Assembly: GCA_017255395.1 (NCBI GenBank) | Contig: JAFKDC010000017.1 | Location: 1 to 64,000 of the forward strand | Direction: 5' to 3' | DNA: 64,000 bases | Source of the DNA: Enemella evansiae | GTDB taxonomy: Bacteria; Pseudomonadota; Alphaproteobacteria; Rhodobacterales; Rhodobacteraceae | In this document: piece by piece, positions 54,426 through 63,103 of the stretch | Position numbering within the stretch: position 1 is the first letter of the stretch | How the letters are laid out: every line of letters starts with the position of its first letter | The notes under the pieces: model-generated | What the model saw: only the letters and a program-made list of their open reading frames with translations | The model's database searches: none | What the model was told of the DNA's origin: nothing | Translations under genes and position numbers: made by a program

Positions 54426-55445
54426 GTGTCTGGTAAAATTAAAGAAAAAGAGATGTTGACGGCCTCGCGCCTGTCCGTTGCGCCGATGATGGACTGGACA
54501 GACCGGCACTGCCGGTATCTGCATCGTCTGATGTCCCGCCGGAGCCTGCTGTACACCGAAATGGTCACGGCGCCCGCGCTGGTGCGGGGCGGGGCGCTGC
54601 ATCTGCTGGATCACCACGCCGCCGAGCATCCCGTCGCCCTGCAACTGGGCGGATCGGACCCCGGGGAACTCGCCAAGGCGGCGCTGTTGGGCGCGCGCGC
54701 CGGATACGACGAGATCAACCTGAACTGCGGATGCCCGTCGGACCGGGTGCAGTCGGGCACCTTCGGCGCCGTGCTGATGAAGGACGCGCCCCTTGTCGCG
54801 GCCTGCGTGGCCGCCATGCGCGAGGCGCTGCCCGACGGGCCCGAGGTCACCGTCAAATGCCGCATCGGCGTCGACGATCAGGACCCGCAAGAGGTCCTGC
54901 CCGCCTTTATCGAGACCATCGCCGCCGCGGGCGTCACCCGGTTTTCCATCCACGCCCGCAAGGCCTGGCTTCAGGGGCTGTCTCCGAAAGAGAACCGCGA
55001 TATCCCGCCGCTGGACTACGGGCTTGTCCGGGCGATGCGGGCGCGTTTTCCGGCGCTGCACCTGTCGGTGAACGGCGGCATCGCCACGCTTGACGCGGCA
55101 GAGGCCTTTCTTGCGGACGGCCTTGACGGTGTGATGATCGGACGCGCCGCCTATCACCAACCCTGGGACATCCTCGGGCGCGCCGACAGCCGCCTGTTCG
55201 GCGCGCCGGACCCCTTCGACAGCCCCGGGGACGTGGTCCGGGCCATGATGCCCTACATCGAGGACCACCTTGCGTCCGGCGGTCGTTTGCATCAGATCAC
55301 AAGGCACATGATGGGCCTCTTTGCCGGGCGCCCGGGCGCAAGGCGCTGGCGGCAGATCCTGTCCGAGGGCGCCAGCCGGCCCGGCGCAGGCACCGCGCTG
55401 GTCGAAGAGGCGCTGGACAGCATTCCCCGGCAGGAGGCCGCATGA
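54426..55445 (+). CDS. dusA: tRNA-dihydrouridine(20/20a) synthase DusA
   Basis: This 339-aa FMN enzyme reduces uridine to dihydrouridine in the tRNA D-loop. Family marks are SVAPMMDWTDRHCRYLHRLM at the start, the catalytic Cys in INLNCGCPSDRVQSG, FSIHARKAWLQGLSPKENR and GVMIGRAAYHQPW. I chose GTG 54426 because GAGGTG lies 7 bases upstream; ATG 54453 is a fallback. It begins only 36 bases beyond the IS3 right end, so its promoter may lie inside or have been replaced by the element. Its stop overlaps the TSUP start. Confidence 0.92.
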   Translation: MSGKIKEKEMLTASRLSVAPMMDWTDRHCRYLHRLMSRRSLLYTEMVTAPALVRGGALHLLDHHAAEHPVALQLGGSDPGELAKAALLGARAGYDEINLNCGCPSDRVQSGTFGAVLMKDAPLVAACVAAMREALPDGPEVTVKCRIGVDDQDPQEVLPAFIETIAAAGVTRFSIHARKAWLQGLSPKENRDIPPLDYGLVRAMRARFPALHLSVNGGIATLDAAEAFLADGLDGVMIGRAAYHQPWDILGRADSRLFGAPDPFDSPGDVVRAMMPYIEDHLASGGRLHQITRHMMGLFAGRPGARRWRQILSEGASRPGAGTALVEEALDSIPRQEAA

Positions 55446-56263
55446 CCCTGGACCTATCGACCCTCGCGCCGCTGGTGGCGGTTCTCATGGCGGCCTCTGC
55501 GGTGGCGGGGCTGCTGGCCGGGCTCTTCGGCGTGGGCGGCGGCATCATCCTTGTGCCCGCCTTCTACTTCGTCCTGCACGGGCTGGGCTATGACGGGCCG
55601 CAGGTGATGCAGGTCTGTCTTGCGACCTCGCTGGCCTCGATCATCGTGACCTCGATCCGTTCGGTGCATGCGCACAACAAGCGCGGGGCGGTGGACTGGG
55701 ATATCCTGAAGGGCTGGGCGCCGGGCATCGCCATCGGCGCGGTTCTGGGGATGCTGGCCGCCGCGCGCCTGCGGTCCGAGGTGCTGGCGGTGATCTTCGG
55801 CGTTCTGGCCACGATGGTGGGCCTTTACCTTGCCTTCGGGCGGCAAAGCTGGCGGCTGGGGCCGCAGATGCCGCAGAGCGGAGCCCGGGCGGCGCTGTCG
55901 CCCACGGTCGGCTTCTTCTCGGTGCTGATGGGCATCGGCGGCGGCAGTTTCGGTGTGCCGCTGATGACGCTGTACAGCGTGCCCATGCACCGGGCGGTGG
56001 CCACGGCGGCGGGCTTCGGTCTTGTCATCGCGGTGCCCTCGGTGATCGGGTTCCTGTTCCTGAGCGTCGCCGGGGCGCCGCCCCTGACAGTCGGCGCGGT
56101 CAACGTCCCGGCGCTTGTCATCGCGATCTCGATGACGCTGATCACCGCGCCGATGGGGGCGAAGCTGGCGCATGCGCTGGATGCGCTGCTGCTGCGCAGG
56201 CTCTTTGCGGTCTTTATCCTGATCGTCGCCGTCAACATGCTGCGCAAGGCGCTCTGGGTCTGA
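55442..56263 (+). CDS. TSUP-family (TauE/SafE) membrane permease
   Basis: This 273-aa inner-membrane protein has about eight helices in two halves. Each half carries a TSUP glycine motif: GLFGVGGGIILVPAFYFVL near the start and GIGGGSFGVPLMTLY in the middle. Members export or import sulfur-containing or small organic anions such as sulfite or sulfoacetate. It is co-translated with dusA (ATGA overlap), which need not mean a shared function. Confidence 0.9.
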   Translation: MTLDLSTLAPLVAVLMAASAVAGLLAGLFGVGGGIILVPAFYFVLHGLGYDGPQVMQVCLATSLASIIVTSIRSVHAHNKRGAVDWDILKGWAPGIAIGAVLGMLAAARLRSEVLAVIFGVLATMVGLYLAFGRQSWRLGPQMPQSGARAALSPTVGFFSVLMGIGGGSFGVPLMTLYSVPMHRAVATAAGFGLVIAVPSVIGFLFLSVAGAPPLTVGAVNVPALVIAISMTLITAPMGAKLAHALDALLLRRLFAVFILIVAVNMLRKALWV

Positions 56264-56396
56264 GCAGCGCGATCTCCGCGACATTCCCGGTCGGACGAAA
56301 CGACTGTTTCCGAAAGCGGAGGGAGGGCGGAAAATGCTTCCCCCAGGTAAGGATCTGCGCCTAAGCTGTCCCATCGATTGATGTGGGGGCATCGCA

Positions 56397-58424
56397 ATGA
56401 GCATTCTTTTCGGGGTTCTTCCCCTTCTTCTGCTTGCGTCGCTGGTCGGGCTTTTCGATGCGGGGGGCGATGGCGACGACGACGATACCGGACGCCCGGA
56501 ACCCGATCCCAACCCGGAACCCGATCCCAATCCCGGCGCGACCGGGGGCGCCGACGTGCTCGACCTTGGCCCGGGGAACGCTCTGTTTGCGGCGCTGTCG
56601 GGCAACGACCTGATCTATGCCGGTGAGGGCGCGGACAGCGTTTCAGGCAACAACGGCGACGACACCCTGCACGGCGAAGAGGGCGACGACGCGCTCTGGG
56701 GCAACCTCGGCAGCGACCGGCTTCTGGGGGGCCCGGGTGACGACGCGCTGGAGGGCGGCGGCGGCGACGACCGGGTTTTCGGGGAAGAGGGCAACGATAC
56801 GCTGGGCGGCGGCAGCGGCGACGACCGGCTGCACGGCGGGATCGGCGACGACCTGCTGATGGGCGGCGCGGGGGATGACCTACTGGACGGTGATCGGGGC
56901 AACGACACTCTTCTGGGCGGCGATGGTGACGACATCCTCCGTCTCAAAGGCGGCGACGATTCCGGAGAGGGCGGTGCGGGCAACGATACGATCCTGGGGA
57001 CCGTCGGAGCCACAACGCTGCGTGGCGGCGATGGCGACGACCTTCTGCGCATGAACACCTACGGGTACGGCGGCCCAGAGGGTGACCTGCTGGACGGTGG
57101 CGCGGGCGACGACACGCTCGAAGGGTCGCTGCAAGCGGATACACTGTACGGTGGCCCGGGCGACGATATTCTTCGGGGCTTCGCCAGGGCGGACCTGATG
57201 GAAGGAGGAGCGGGCAACGACACGCTGGAGGGCGGCCAGGGGGACGATACGCTGGACGGCGGAGAGGATGACGACACGCTTTCCGGCGGCGAGGGCGACG
57301 ACCTGATGCAGGGCGGCGCGGGGGGCGACCTGATCACCGACAACGACGAGGGCAGCACCGAAAGCCGCGACACCATGGAGGGCGGTGCGGGCAATGACAC
57401 GCTTGTCGCGCTGGAGGGCGAGAACACGCTGCTGGGCGGCGAGGGGGCGGACCTGATGTCCTCCAGCGATAGCGCCACGCTGATGCGGGGCGGCGAGGGC
57501 AACGACACCCTGCTGGGGGCAACCGGCGCCGCCGACATCTTTTTCGGAGAGGGGGGCGACGATCTGCTGGAAAGCACCAGCGAGGAAGGCGCCGAACTGG
57601 ACGGCGGCACGGGCAACGACACGATCACCGCCAGCGGGGCCTTCTCGGTGCTGTCGGGGGGCGAGGGCAACGACGTGATCGCCTCGACCGGCTTCGAGGC
57701 GCTGATGCAGGGCGGAGAGGGCGACGACACCCTGACCGGCAGCGACGTCGAGGATCTGATGGTCGGCGGTGCGGGCAACGACCTGATCACGGGCCTTGGC
57801 ACTGCGGTCGGTGAGGACGGCAACGACACCATCCTCGGCGCCTTTGAGGGGGAGGGCGGCGCGGGGGACGACGTGCTGCGCAACGTCGACCTTGCGAATG
57901 GCGGCGCGGGCGACGACCTGATCGACGGCGCCGAGGTCGGGCAGGGCGGCGAGGGCAACGACACGATCACCGGCACCTTCGAGGCCTATGGTGACGCGGG
58001 CGACGATGTGCTGACCAATGTTGCGACGGGCTACGGCGGCGCGGGCAACGACCTGATCGAGGCGCTGGGCTATGCCTCTGGCGGCGAGGGCGAGGACACC
58101 ATCGCCTTCGACCTCTCGGCGCTGAGCTTCAGCGCCTCGGGCGGGGCCGGGGCGGATACCTTCGCCATGGATGCCACCGGCACGCCGGACAGCCTGCCGC
58201 AGATCGACGATTTCGTGACCGGCGGGGCCGAGGCGGACCTGCTGACCATTGTCCTGCCCGGCGGTCTGGATCTGGACGACCTGTCGGTGATCCAGGACCC
58301 GGACGATCCCGGGGATTCGCTGCTGATCCGGACGGAGGGCGGCTCTGCCACGGCGATCCTGCGGATTGCGGGCGGACAGGCCAGCGGCTTCAGCCTTGGC
58401 AATGTGGTGGTGGTGACGGACTGA
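56397..58424 (+). CDS. RTX-repeat calcium-binding protein, probably exported
   Basis: This 675-aa protein begins with a hydrophobic helix (ILFGVLPLLLLASLVGLF), an acidic stretch and a Pro-rich linker (PDPNPEPDPNP). From about 60 to 580 it consists of glycine/aspartate nonapeptide repeats of the GGxGxDxLx type that form a calcium-binding beta roll, in roughly three dozen copies. The last 100 residues (ADTFAMDATG, ADLLTIVLPGGLDLDDLSVI) look like the ends of type I secreted proteins. No type I exporter genes lie nearby. The N-terminal helix is unusual for a type I substrate and may anchor it. Confidence 0.85.
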   Translation: MSILFGVLPLLLLASLVGLFDAGGDGDDDDTGRPEPDPNPEPDPNPGATGGADVLDLGPGNALFAALSGNDLIYAGEGADSVSGNNGDDTLHGEEGDDALWGNLGSDRLLGGPGDDALEGGGGDDRVFGEEGNDTLGGGSGDDRLHGGIGDDLLMGGAGDDLLDGDRGNDTLLGGDGDDILRLKGGDDSGEGGAGNDTILGTVGATTLRGGDGDDLLRMNTYGYGGPEGDLLDGGAGDDTLEGSLQADTLYGGPGDDILRGFARADLMEGGAGNDTLEGGQGDDTLDGGEDDDTLSGGEGDDLMQGGAGGDLITDNDEGSTESRDTMEGGAGNDTLVALEGENTLLGGEGADLMSSSDSATLMRGGEGNDTLLGATGAADIFFGEGGDDLLESTSEEGAELDGGTGNDTITASGAFSVLSGGEGNDVIASTGFEALMQGGEGDDTLTGSDVEDLMVGGAGNDLITGLGTAVGEDGNDTILGAFEGEGGAGDDVLRNVDLANGGAGDDLIDGAEVGQGGEGNDTITGTFEAYGDAGDDVLTNVATGYGGAGNDLIEALGYASGGEGEDTIAFDLSALSFSASGGAGADTFAMDATGTPDSLPQIDDFVTGGAEADLLTIVLPGGLDLDDLSVIQDPDDPGDSLLIRTEGGSATAILRIAGGQASGFSLGNVVVVTD

Positions 58425-58651
58425 CCCCGGCGCCTTGGGCGGCGGCGCGCGTCCGGGAGGCCCCGGGCGCAGCTTCACCCGCAAGCGCGGGCCGAGCCGT
58501 TAACCAAACTGGCGGATGCGAAAAGCGCCTTCATCCAAAGGCAAAGGCCGCGTCTTCCCGACCCGGCCAGAGGCGGGGGCTTCTGCGGCGCGGCGCTGCC
58601 CGGGATCGCCGGACACCCGGCCCGGCACAACGGTTCCCCGGGCGCTCTGCC

Positions 58652-58903
58652 TCAGCCCTCGGTGCCGCCCCCGCGCCGCTTCAGCCGCGCCGCGCGGCCG
58701 CCGCGCCGATGCGTCAGATGCCCCTGCCGGTCGGGCAGGGCGGCCATGACGGCGCGGCGCTCTTCGGGGTCCATGCGCGACCAGCGCGCGATCTCGTCCA
58801 GCGAGCGCAGGCAGCCGGTGCAGAGCCCGGCCTCGGGGTGGATCACGCAAAGCTTCACGCAGGGGCTTTCGATCTCCCGGCGTTTCCAGATCTCGTCGGT
58901 CAT
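58652..58903 (-). CDS. DUF1289 family small cysteine protein
   Basis: This 83-aa protein has the full DUF1289 cysteine pattern, SPCVKLCVIHPEAGLCTGCL, then RSLDEIARW. The four cysteines probably bind zinc or an iron-sulfur cluster. Function is unknown. Its ATG lies 10 bases after the ruvX stop in the same direction, so the two are co-transcribed. The C-terminal tail is unusually basic. Confidence 0.88.
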   Translation of the reverse strand: MTDEIWKRREIESPCVKLCVIHPEAGLCTGCLRSLDEIARWSRMDPEERRAVMAALPDRQGHLTHRRGGRAARLKRRGGGTEG

Positions 58904-58913
58904 CGCGTCTCGT

Positions 58914-59384
58914 TCAGGCTGACAGGTGGCGCAGGCGGTCCAGCGCCCCTTGCAGGATGTACGATGCGGCCACGTGGTCGATCACCTCGGCGCGACGCTT
59001 TCGGGAGGTATCCGCCTCCAGCAGGGCGCGTTCGGCGGCCACGGTGGACAGGCGCTCGTCCCAGAAGGTCACGGGCCCGTCCCAGAGCGCGGAAAAGTTG
59101 CGCGCAAAGGCGCGGGTCGACTGGCAGCGCGGGCCCTCGGTGCCGTCCATGTTGCGCGGCAGGCCCAGCACCAGCCCGCCGATGCCGCGTTGCTTCAGGA
59201 TCGCCAGAAGGCGTTCGGCATCCAGCGTGAACTTGCGCCGCTTCACGGTTTCAAGCGGTGTGGCGACGGTGCGGAAGGTATCGGTGACCGCAACGCCGAT
59301 GGTCTTGGTCCCGAGGTCCAGCCCGGCCAGCGCCGTCATGGGCCGCAGGGCGGCGGCGAAATCGGCAATCTCGTCATGGATCAC
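58914..59384 (-). CDS. ruvX: Putative Holliday junction resolvase / pre-16S rRNA nuclease YqgF
   Basis: This 156-aa RNase H-fold nuclease has LAGLDLGTKTIGVAVTD with the first catalytic Asp, GLVLGLPRNMDGTEGPR, VTFWDERLST and IDHVAASYILQ. YqgF trims the 5' end of 16S rRNA and can act on junctions. I chose GTG 59384 because AAGGAG lies about 10 bases upstream; the frame is open further but runs into ccmI. It sits between ccmI and the DUF1289 gene. Confidence 0.9.
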   Translation of the reverse strand: MIHDEIADFAAALRPMTALAGLDLGTKTIGVAVTDTFRTVATPLETVKRRKFTLDAERLLAILKQRGIGGLVLGLPRNMDGTEGPRCQSTRAFARNFSALWDGPVTFWDERLSTVAAERALLEADTSRKRRAEVIDHVAASYILQGALDRLRHLSA

Positions 59385-59406
59385 GGGCGGGCCACTCCTT
59401 TGCGCG

Positions 59407-60639
59407 TCACTCCGACGCCAGCCCCGCTGATACCGCCGCGTCCCGCAGCGCCGCAAGGGCCTCTTCGTTGCCGGCAAAGACGGTCTTGCCCTCGGTCCAT
59501 ATCGCCCCGGCGCGCTCGGTCTCGCCCAGCACGCCAAGGGCAGAGATCGCCCGCGCCCATTCCTGCGGCGCGCCGCCCTCGGTCGACAGCCGTTCCAGCA
59601 GCCCGTCGACCATGCCGCGGATCATCGCAGAGCGGTCCTCGTCGCTGAGGTCGGCGGCATTGTCGATATCGGCGGCAGAGGGGCCGCGCAGCGGGGCAGG
59701 GGCCTCGGGCAGCGAGAAGTTCGTCACCCCGGCGCGGGCGGCCATATCGGTGATCTGGGCGCGGATCGGCGCCACCCAGGGGTCCTCGGCGGCGCTTTCG
59801 CGCAGCAGGCGGTTCCACATCTGGAAGCCAAGGTCCGGGCGCCCGGTCTGCGCCATCATCAGCCCGCCGTAGAACCGCGCCACGCCATTGTCGGGGTCGC
59901 GGCTTAGCGCCTGTTCCAGCACCTTCTGCGCCTCTGGCGAGACATAGCCCCCCGCCGCGATGATCATCAGGTCGGCGAGGTCGGTGAAATCCTGCGCCTC
60001 GGCCTCTTCGCCCTTCAGGCGGATCACCTGCTGCTGCGCCGTGTAGGCGGCCCGGGCATTGCCAAGCGCCGCTTCGTGGCGGGTCAGCAGCATGTGGCCC
60101 TGCAGGTCGTCGGGACGCTCGGACACCGCGGCGCGCAGCTTTTCGACCAGCGCGGCGTAATCCTCGGGCACGTCCAGCGGCGCGGTGGCGGGCTGGCGGG
60201 CCTCTGCCTCGGCCTGCGCGGTGCGGTCCTGCAAAAGCGCCTCTGCCTGTTCCATGCGCAGCTGAAGCGGGCGGTCCGGGTAGCCGGGCACGCCGAGGTA
60301 GGTGTAAAGGCCGAAGCCGCCGCCCACCAGCACCAGCGCCACGATCACCGCCATCGCGCGCGCCGCGCCCTGCGGCTGGCCCGTTTCTGCCGCCGTGCCG
60401 CGCGCCTTGGCGTCGGCGGCCAGCAGGCGGCGCGAGATCTCGGTCTTCAGGCGCTCTGCCTCTTCGGGGGGAACCTTGCCGCTGGCCGCGTCCGCCTCGA
60501 CCTCGCGCAGCTGGTCGCGGTAGACCTGCAGGTCGAAGGCCTCGGCCGGGCCGGTTTCCCTGTGGCCCCGCAAAAGCGCCGCCACAAGGGCCACCGTCAG
60601 CACCAGCGCCACCGCGCCCGTCACAATCCAGAACAGCAT
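59407..60639 (-). CDS. ccmI: c-type cytochrome biogenesis protein CcmI
   Basis: This 410-aa membrane protein chaperones apocytochrome c for haem attachment. Two N-terminal helices (VTGAVALVLTVALVAALL and MAVIVALVLVGGGFGLYTYL) enclose a cytoplasmic loop with YRDQLREVEADAASGKVPPE, a CcmI hallmark. The periplasmic part has TPR repeats (LLTRHEAALGNARAAYTAQQ). GGGGAGG precedes the ATG. The other ccm genes are not in the window. Confidence 0.9.
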   Translation of the reverse strand: MLFWIVTGAVALVLTVALVAALLRGHRETGPAEAFDLQVYRDQLREVEADAASGKVPPEEAERLKTEISRRLLAADAKARGTAAETGQPQGAARAMAVIVALVLVGGGFGLYTYLGVPGYPDRPLQLRMEQAEALLQDRTAQAEAEARQPATAPLDVPEDYAALVEKLRAAVSERPDDLQGHMLLTRHEAALGNARAAYTAQQQVIRLKGEEAEAQDFTDLADLMIIAAGGYVSPEAQKVLEQALSRDPDNGVARFYGGLMMAQTGRPDLGFQMWNRLLRESAAEDPWVAPIRAQITDMAARAGVTNFSLPEAPAPLRGPSAADIDNAADLSDEDRSAMIRGMVDGLLERLSTEGGAPQEWARAISALGVLGETERAGAIWTEGKTVFAGNEEALAALRDAAVSAGLASE

Positions 60640-60816
60640 CTTGCCTCCCCTTCGTCGGGCCTCATGTATGCGGGGAGGGCTTTGAAAAAAAGGTCCAATC
60701 GGGCCTCCGCCGCACCATGTCGCAACTGTGCGTCAGAATGACGGTTGCAGCCGCAGCGCCAGCGGCGTTTGAGTCCATACCACCAGAAACCCACGCCGGA
60801 ACCGGATTCGAGCCAT

Positions 60817-62064
60817 ATGAAACGCTACTCCGCCTTTGCCATCGCCCGGGAAGCCCTGTCGAACCACCAGCGCTGGGAACGCGCCTGGAAGAAGCCCGCC
60901 GCGCCCAAAAGCCGGTACGATGTGATCATCGTCGGCGCGGGCGGGCACGGTCTGGCGACGGCCTACTACCTTGGCAAGCGGTTCGGCATCACCAATGTCG
61001 CGGTGCTGGAAAAGGGCTGGCTGGGCGGCGGCAACACCGGGCGGAACACGACCATCATCCGGTCGAACTACCTGCAGGACGCCTCTGCCGCGATCTACGA
61101 AAAGTCGCGCTCGCTGTACGAGACGATGAGCCAGGACCTGAATTACAACGTCATGTTCAGCCCGCGCGGCGTGATGATGCTGGCGCAGACGGAACACGAG
61201 GTGCGGGGCTATCGCCGCACCGCGCATGCCAACGCGCTGCAGGGGGTGAAGACCGAGTTCATCCTGCCCCGCCGGGTCAAGGAGCTGTGCCCGATCATCA
61301 ACCTGGACGGGCCGCGTTACCCGGTACTGGGGGCGCTCTGGCAGGCGCGCGGCGGCACCGCGCGCCACGACGCGGTGGCCTGGGGCTATGCGCGGGCCTG
61401 TTCGGCCATGGGCATGGACATCATCGAGAAATGTGAAGTCACGGGCATCGACCGCGACGGCGACCGCGTGACCGGCGTGCGGACCACCCGGGGCGCCATC
61501 TCCTGCGACAAGCTGGGGATCGTGGTGGCGGGCCATTCCGGTGTGCTGGCCGACATGGCGGGCTTCCGGCTGCCGGTGGAATCCGTGGCGCTTCAGGCGC
61601 TGGTATCGGAACCGATCAAGCCGATCATGGACGTCGTCGTCATGGCCAATACCGTACACGGCTACATGAGCCAGTCCGACAAGGGCGAGATGGTGATCGG
61701 CGGCGGCGCCGACGGCTACAACAACTACACCCAGCGCGGCAGCTTCCACCACATCGAGGAAACCGTCCGCGCGCTGGTCGAGACCTTCCCCATGGTCTCG
61801 CGCCTCAAGATGCTGCGCCAGTGGGGCGGTATCGTGGACATGACCGGCGACCGCTCTCCGATTCTGTCGAAGACCCCGGTCGCGGGCGTCTTCATCAACT
61901 GCGGCTGGGGCACCGGCGGCTTCAAGGCCATCCCGGGCTCTGGCTGGGGCTTTGCGGAACTGATGGCAAAGGGCCAGTCGCCGCTTTGCGACGCGTTCTC
62001 GCTGGGCCGCTTCCGTGAAGGCCGCTTCATCGACGAAAGCGTCGCCGCCGGGGTGGCGCATTGA
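60817..62064 (+). CDS. soxB: Sarcosine oxidase subunit beta
   Basis: This 415-aa flavoprotein subunit of heterotetrameric sarcosine oxidase has the FAD motif VIIVGAGGHGLATAYYLG. The covalent FMN attachment histidine is probably His184 in GGTARHDAVAWG. WGGIVDMTGDRSPILSKTP and CGWGTGGFKAIPGSGW lie near the C-terminus. The complex oxidises sarcosine to glycine with transfer of the methyl group to folate. soxD and soxA follow, so the order is B, D, A with one extra gene inserted. Confidence 0.95.
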   Translation: MKRYSAFAIAREALSNHQRWERAWKKPAAPKSRYDVIIVGAGGHGLATAYYLGKRFGITNVAVLEKGWLGGGNTGRNTTIIRSNYLQDASAAIYEKSRSLYETMSQDLNYNVMFSPRGVMMLAQTEHEVRGYRRTAHANALQGVKTEFILPRRVKELCPIINLDGPRYPVLGALWQARGGTARHDAVAWGYARACSAMGMDIIEKCEVTGIDRDGDRVTGVRTTRGAISCDKLGIVVAGHSGVLADMAGFRLPVESVALQALVSEPIKPIMDVVVMANTVHGYMSQSDKGEMVIGGGADGYNNYTQRGSFHHIEETVRALVETFPMVSRLKMLRQWGGIVDMTGDRSPILSKTPVAGVFINCGWGTGGFKAIPGSGWGFAELMAKGQSPLCDAFSLGRFREGRFIDESVAAGVAH

Positions 62065-62197
62065 TGAGGTCCGCCGCCGCCCTGACCGTGATCGGCAAAG
62101 ATCCGCGCGGTTTTCCGCCAGCCCCCGGAACTCCCGGGAACCGGATCTGCGCTTCCCGTGTTTCGCCTTCAACGGAACATGGAGAAGGAACAGACCA

Positions 62198-62572
62198 ATG
62201 GCTGATACCACCCACACCCACACCACTGCCGCCGACCGCAACCCCGCTTACGGCACCGGCCACAGCTCGACCACGACCACGCACAGCACCGGTCGCAGCA
62301 ATTCCGGCCTGGCGTTCATCGTGGGCATCGTCGTCGTCGTCGTGGCAGTCCTCGCCTACGTCATCTTCGGCACCGGCGGCGAGCCTGTCACCGCACCGGC
62401 CGATGACGTCAATGTCACCATTCAGGGCGATGCCCCGGCCGCAACCGCACCGGCGGCTGACGCACCTGCTGCAACCGCGCCTGTCGATGCACCGGAAGCC
62501 GCTGCTCCGGCCGCTGACGACGCTGCACCTGCAGCCGACCCCGAAGCCGCTGCGCCTGCCGCAGACCAATAA
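62198..62572 (+). CDS. Ala/Pro-rich single-pass membrane protein inside the sox cluster
   Basis: This 124-aa protein has a His/Thr/Ser-rich N-terminus (TTHTHTTAADRNP), one long helix (SGLAFIVGIVVVVVAVLAYV) and an exported tail of repeated Ala/Pro/Asp (DAPAATAPAAD, PAADPEAAAP). Its low complexity gives no family. GGAGAAGGAA lies upstream of the ATG. It lies between soxB and soxD, an unusual place, and has no evident enzymatic role there. Confidence 0.75.
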   Translation: MADTTHTHTTAADRNPAYGTGHSSTTTTHSTGRSNSGLAFIVGIVVVVVAVLAYVIFGTGGEPVTAPADDVNVTIQGDAPAATAPAADAPAATAPVDAPEAAAPAADDAAPAADPEAAAPAADQ

Positions 62573-62698
62573 CGCTTCGCTCGTGACGCCGCCCCGCTCC
62601 GGGGCGGCCCGGGCCGGGATGCCGATGGGTATCCCGGCCCTTTTCATGCCCTCCCGCCACGCCGAACCCCGGTATTCCCTCCGCAAGAAGGTGGTCCC

Positions 62699-63037
62699 AT
62701 GCTGACACTCCAATGCCCCTACTGCGGCATCATGGCCGACGAAACCGAACTCAGCCCCGGCGGCGAGGCGCATCTGAAGCGCTTCGGTCCCGGCAGCGGC
62801 GACGACGACTTCGAGGGCTACCTCTTCCTGCGCGAGAATCCGCGCGGCGTGCATTTCGAACGCTGGCGCCATGCCTACGGATGCGGCAAGTGGTTCCTCG
62901 CCGCGCGCGACACCACCACGATGCAGGTTTTCGGGACCTACGCGGCCCAGACGACAGAGCCGCCCACGTCCATCGTCGACGAGATCCGGGGCAGCAAACC
63001 CGGTTTTTCCTGGCGCGACCTGTTCAAGCCGGCGTGA
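62699..63037 (+). CDS. soxD: Sarcosine oxidase subunit delta
   Basis: This 112-aa zinc-binding subunit has LQCPYCGIMADETEL at the start and HAYGCGKWFLAARDT, which supply the Cys and His ligands. It completes the heterotetramer with SoxA, SoxB and SoxG. The ATG lies 127 bases after the small membrane protein, and soxA begins 67 bases downstream. Confidence 0.93.
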   Translation: MLTLQCPYCGIMADETELSPGGEAHLKRFGPGSGDDDFEGYLFLRENPRGVHFERWRHAYGCGKWFLAARDTTTMQVFGTYAAQTTEPPTSIVDEIRGSKPGFSWRDLFKPA

Positions 63038-63046
63038 CCGAATGAC

Positions 63047-63074
63047 CTTCTTCTCTGCAAAAATACTCGAATCC
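63047..63074. repeat. Intergenic motif CTTCTT-N-AAATACT, copy 3
   Basis: CTTCTTCTCTGCAAAAATAC then TCGAATCC lies in the 66-base gap between soxD and soxA. It matches copies 1 and 2 in both conserved parts. Confidence 0.45.
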
Positions 63075-63103
63075 GCGCCTGCCACGGGCGCAAGGGGGGC
63101 TGA

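Noticed and set aside
56880-58484. A 534-codon minus-strand frame over the RTX gene
   Set aside because: The antisense of glycine/aspartate repeats gives long open frames rich in Ala, Val and Arg. There is no family and no ribosome site.
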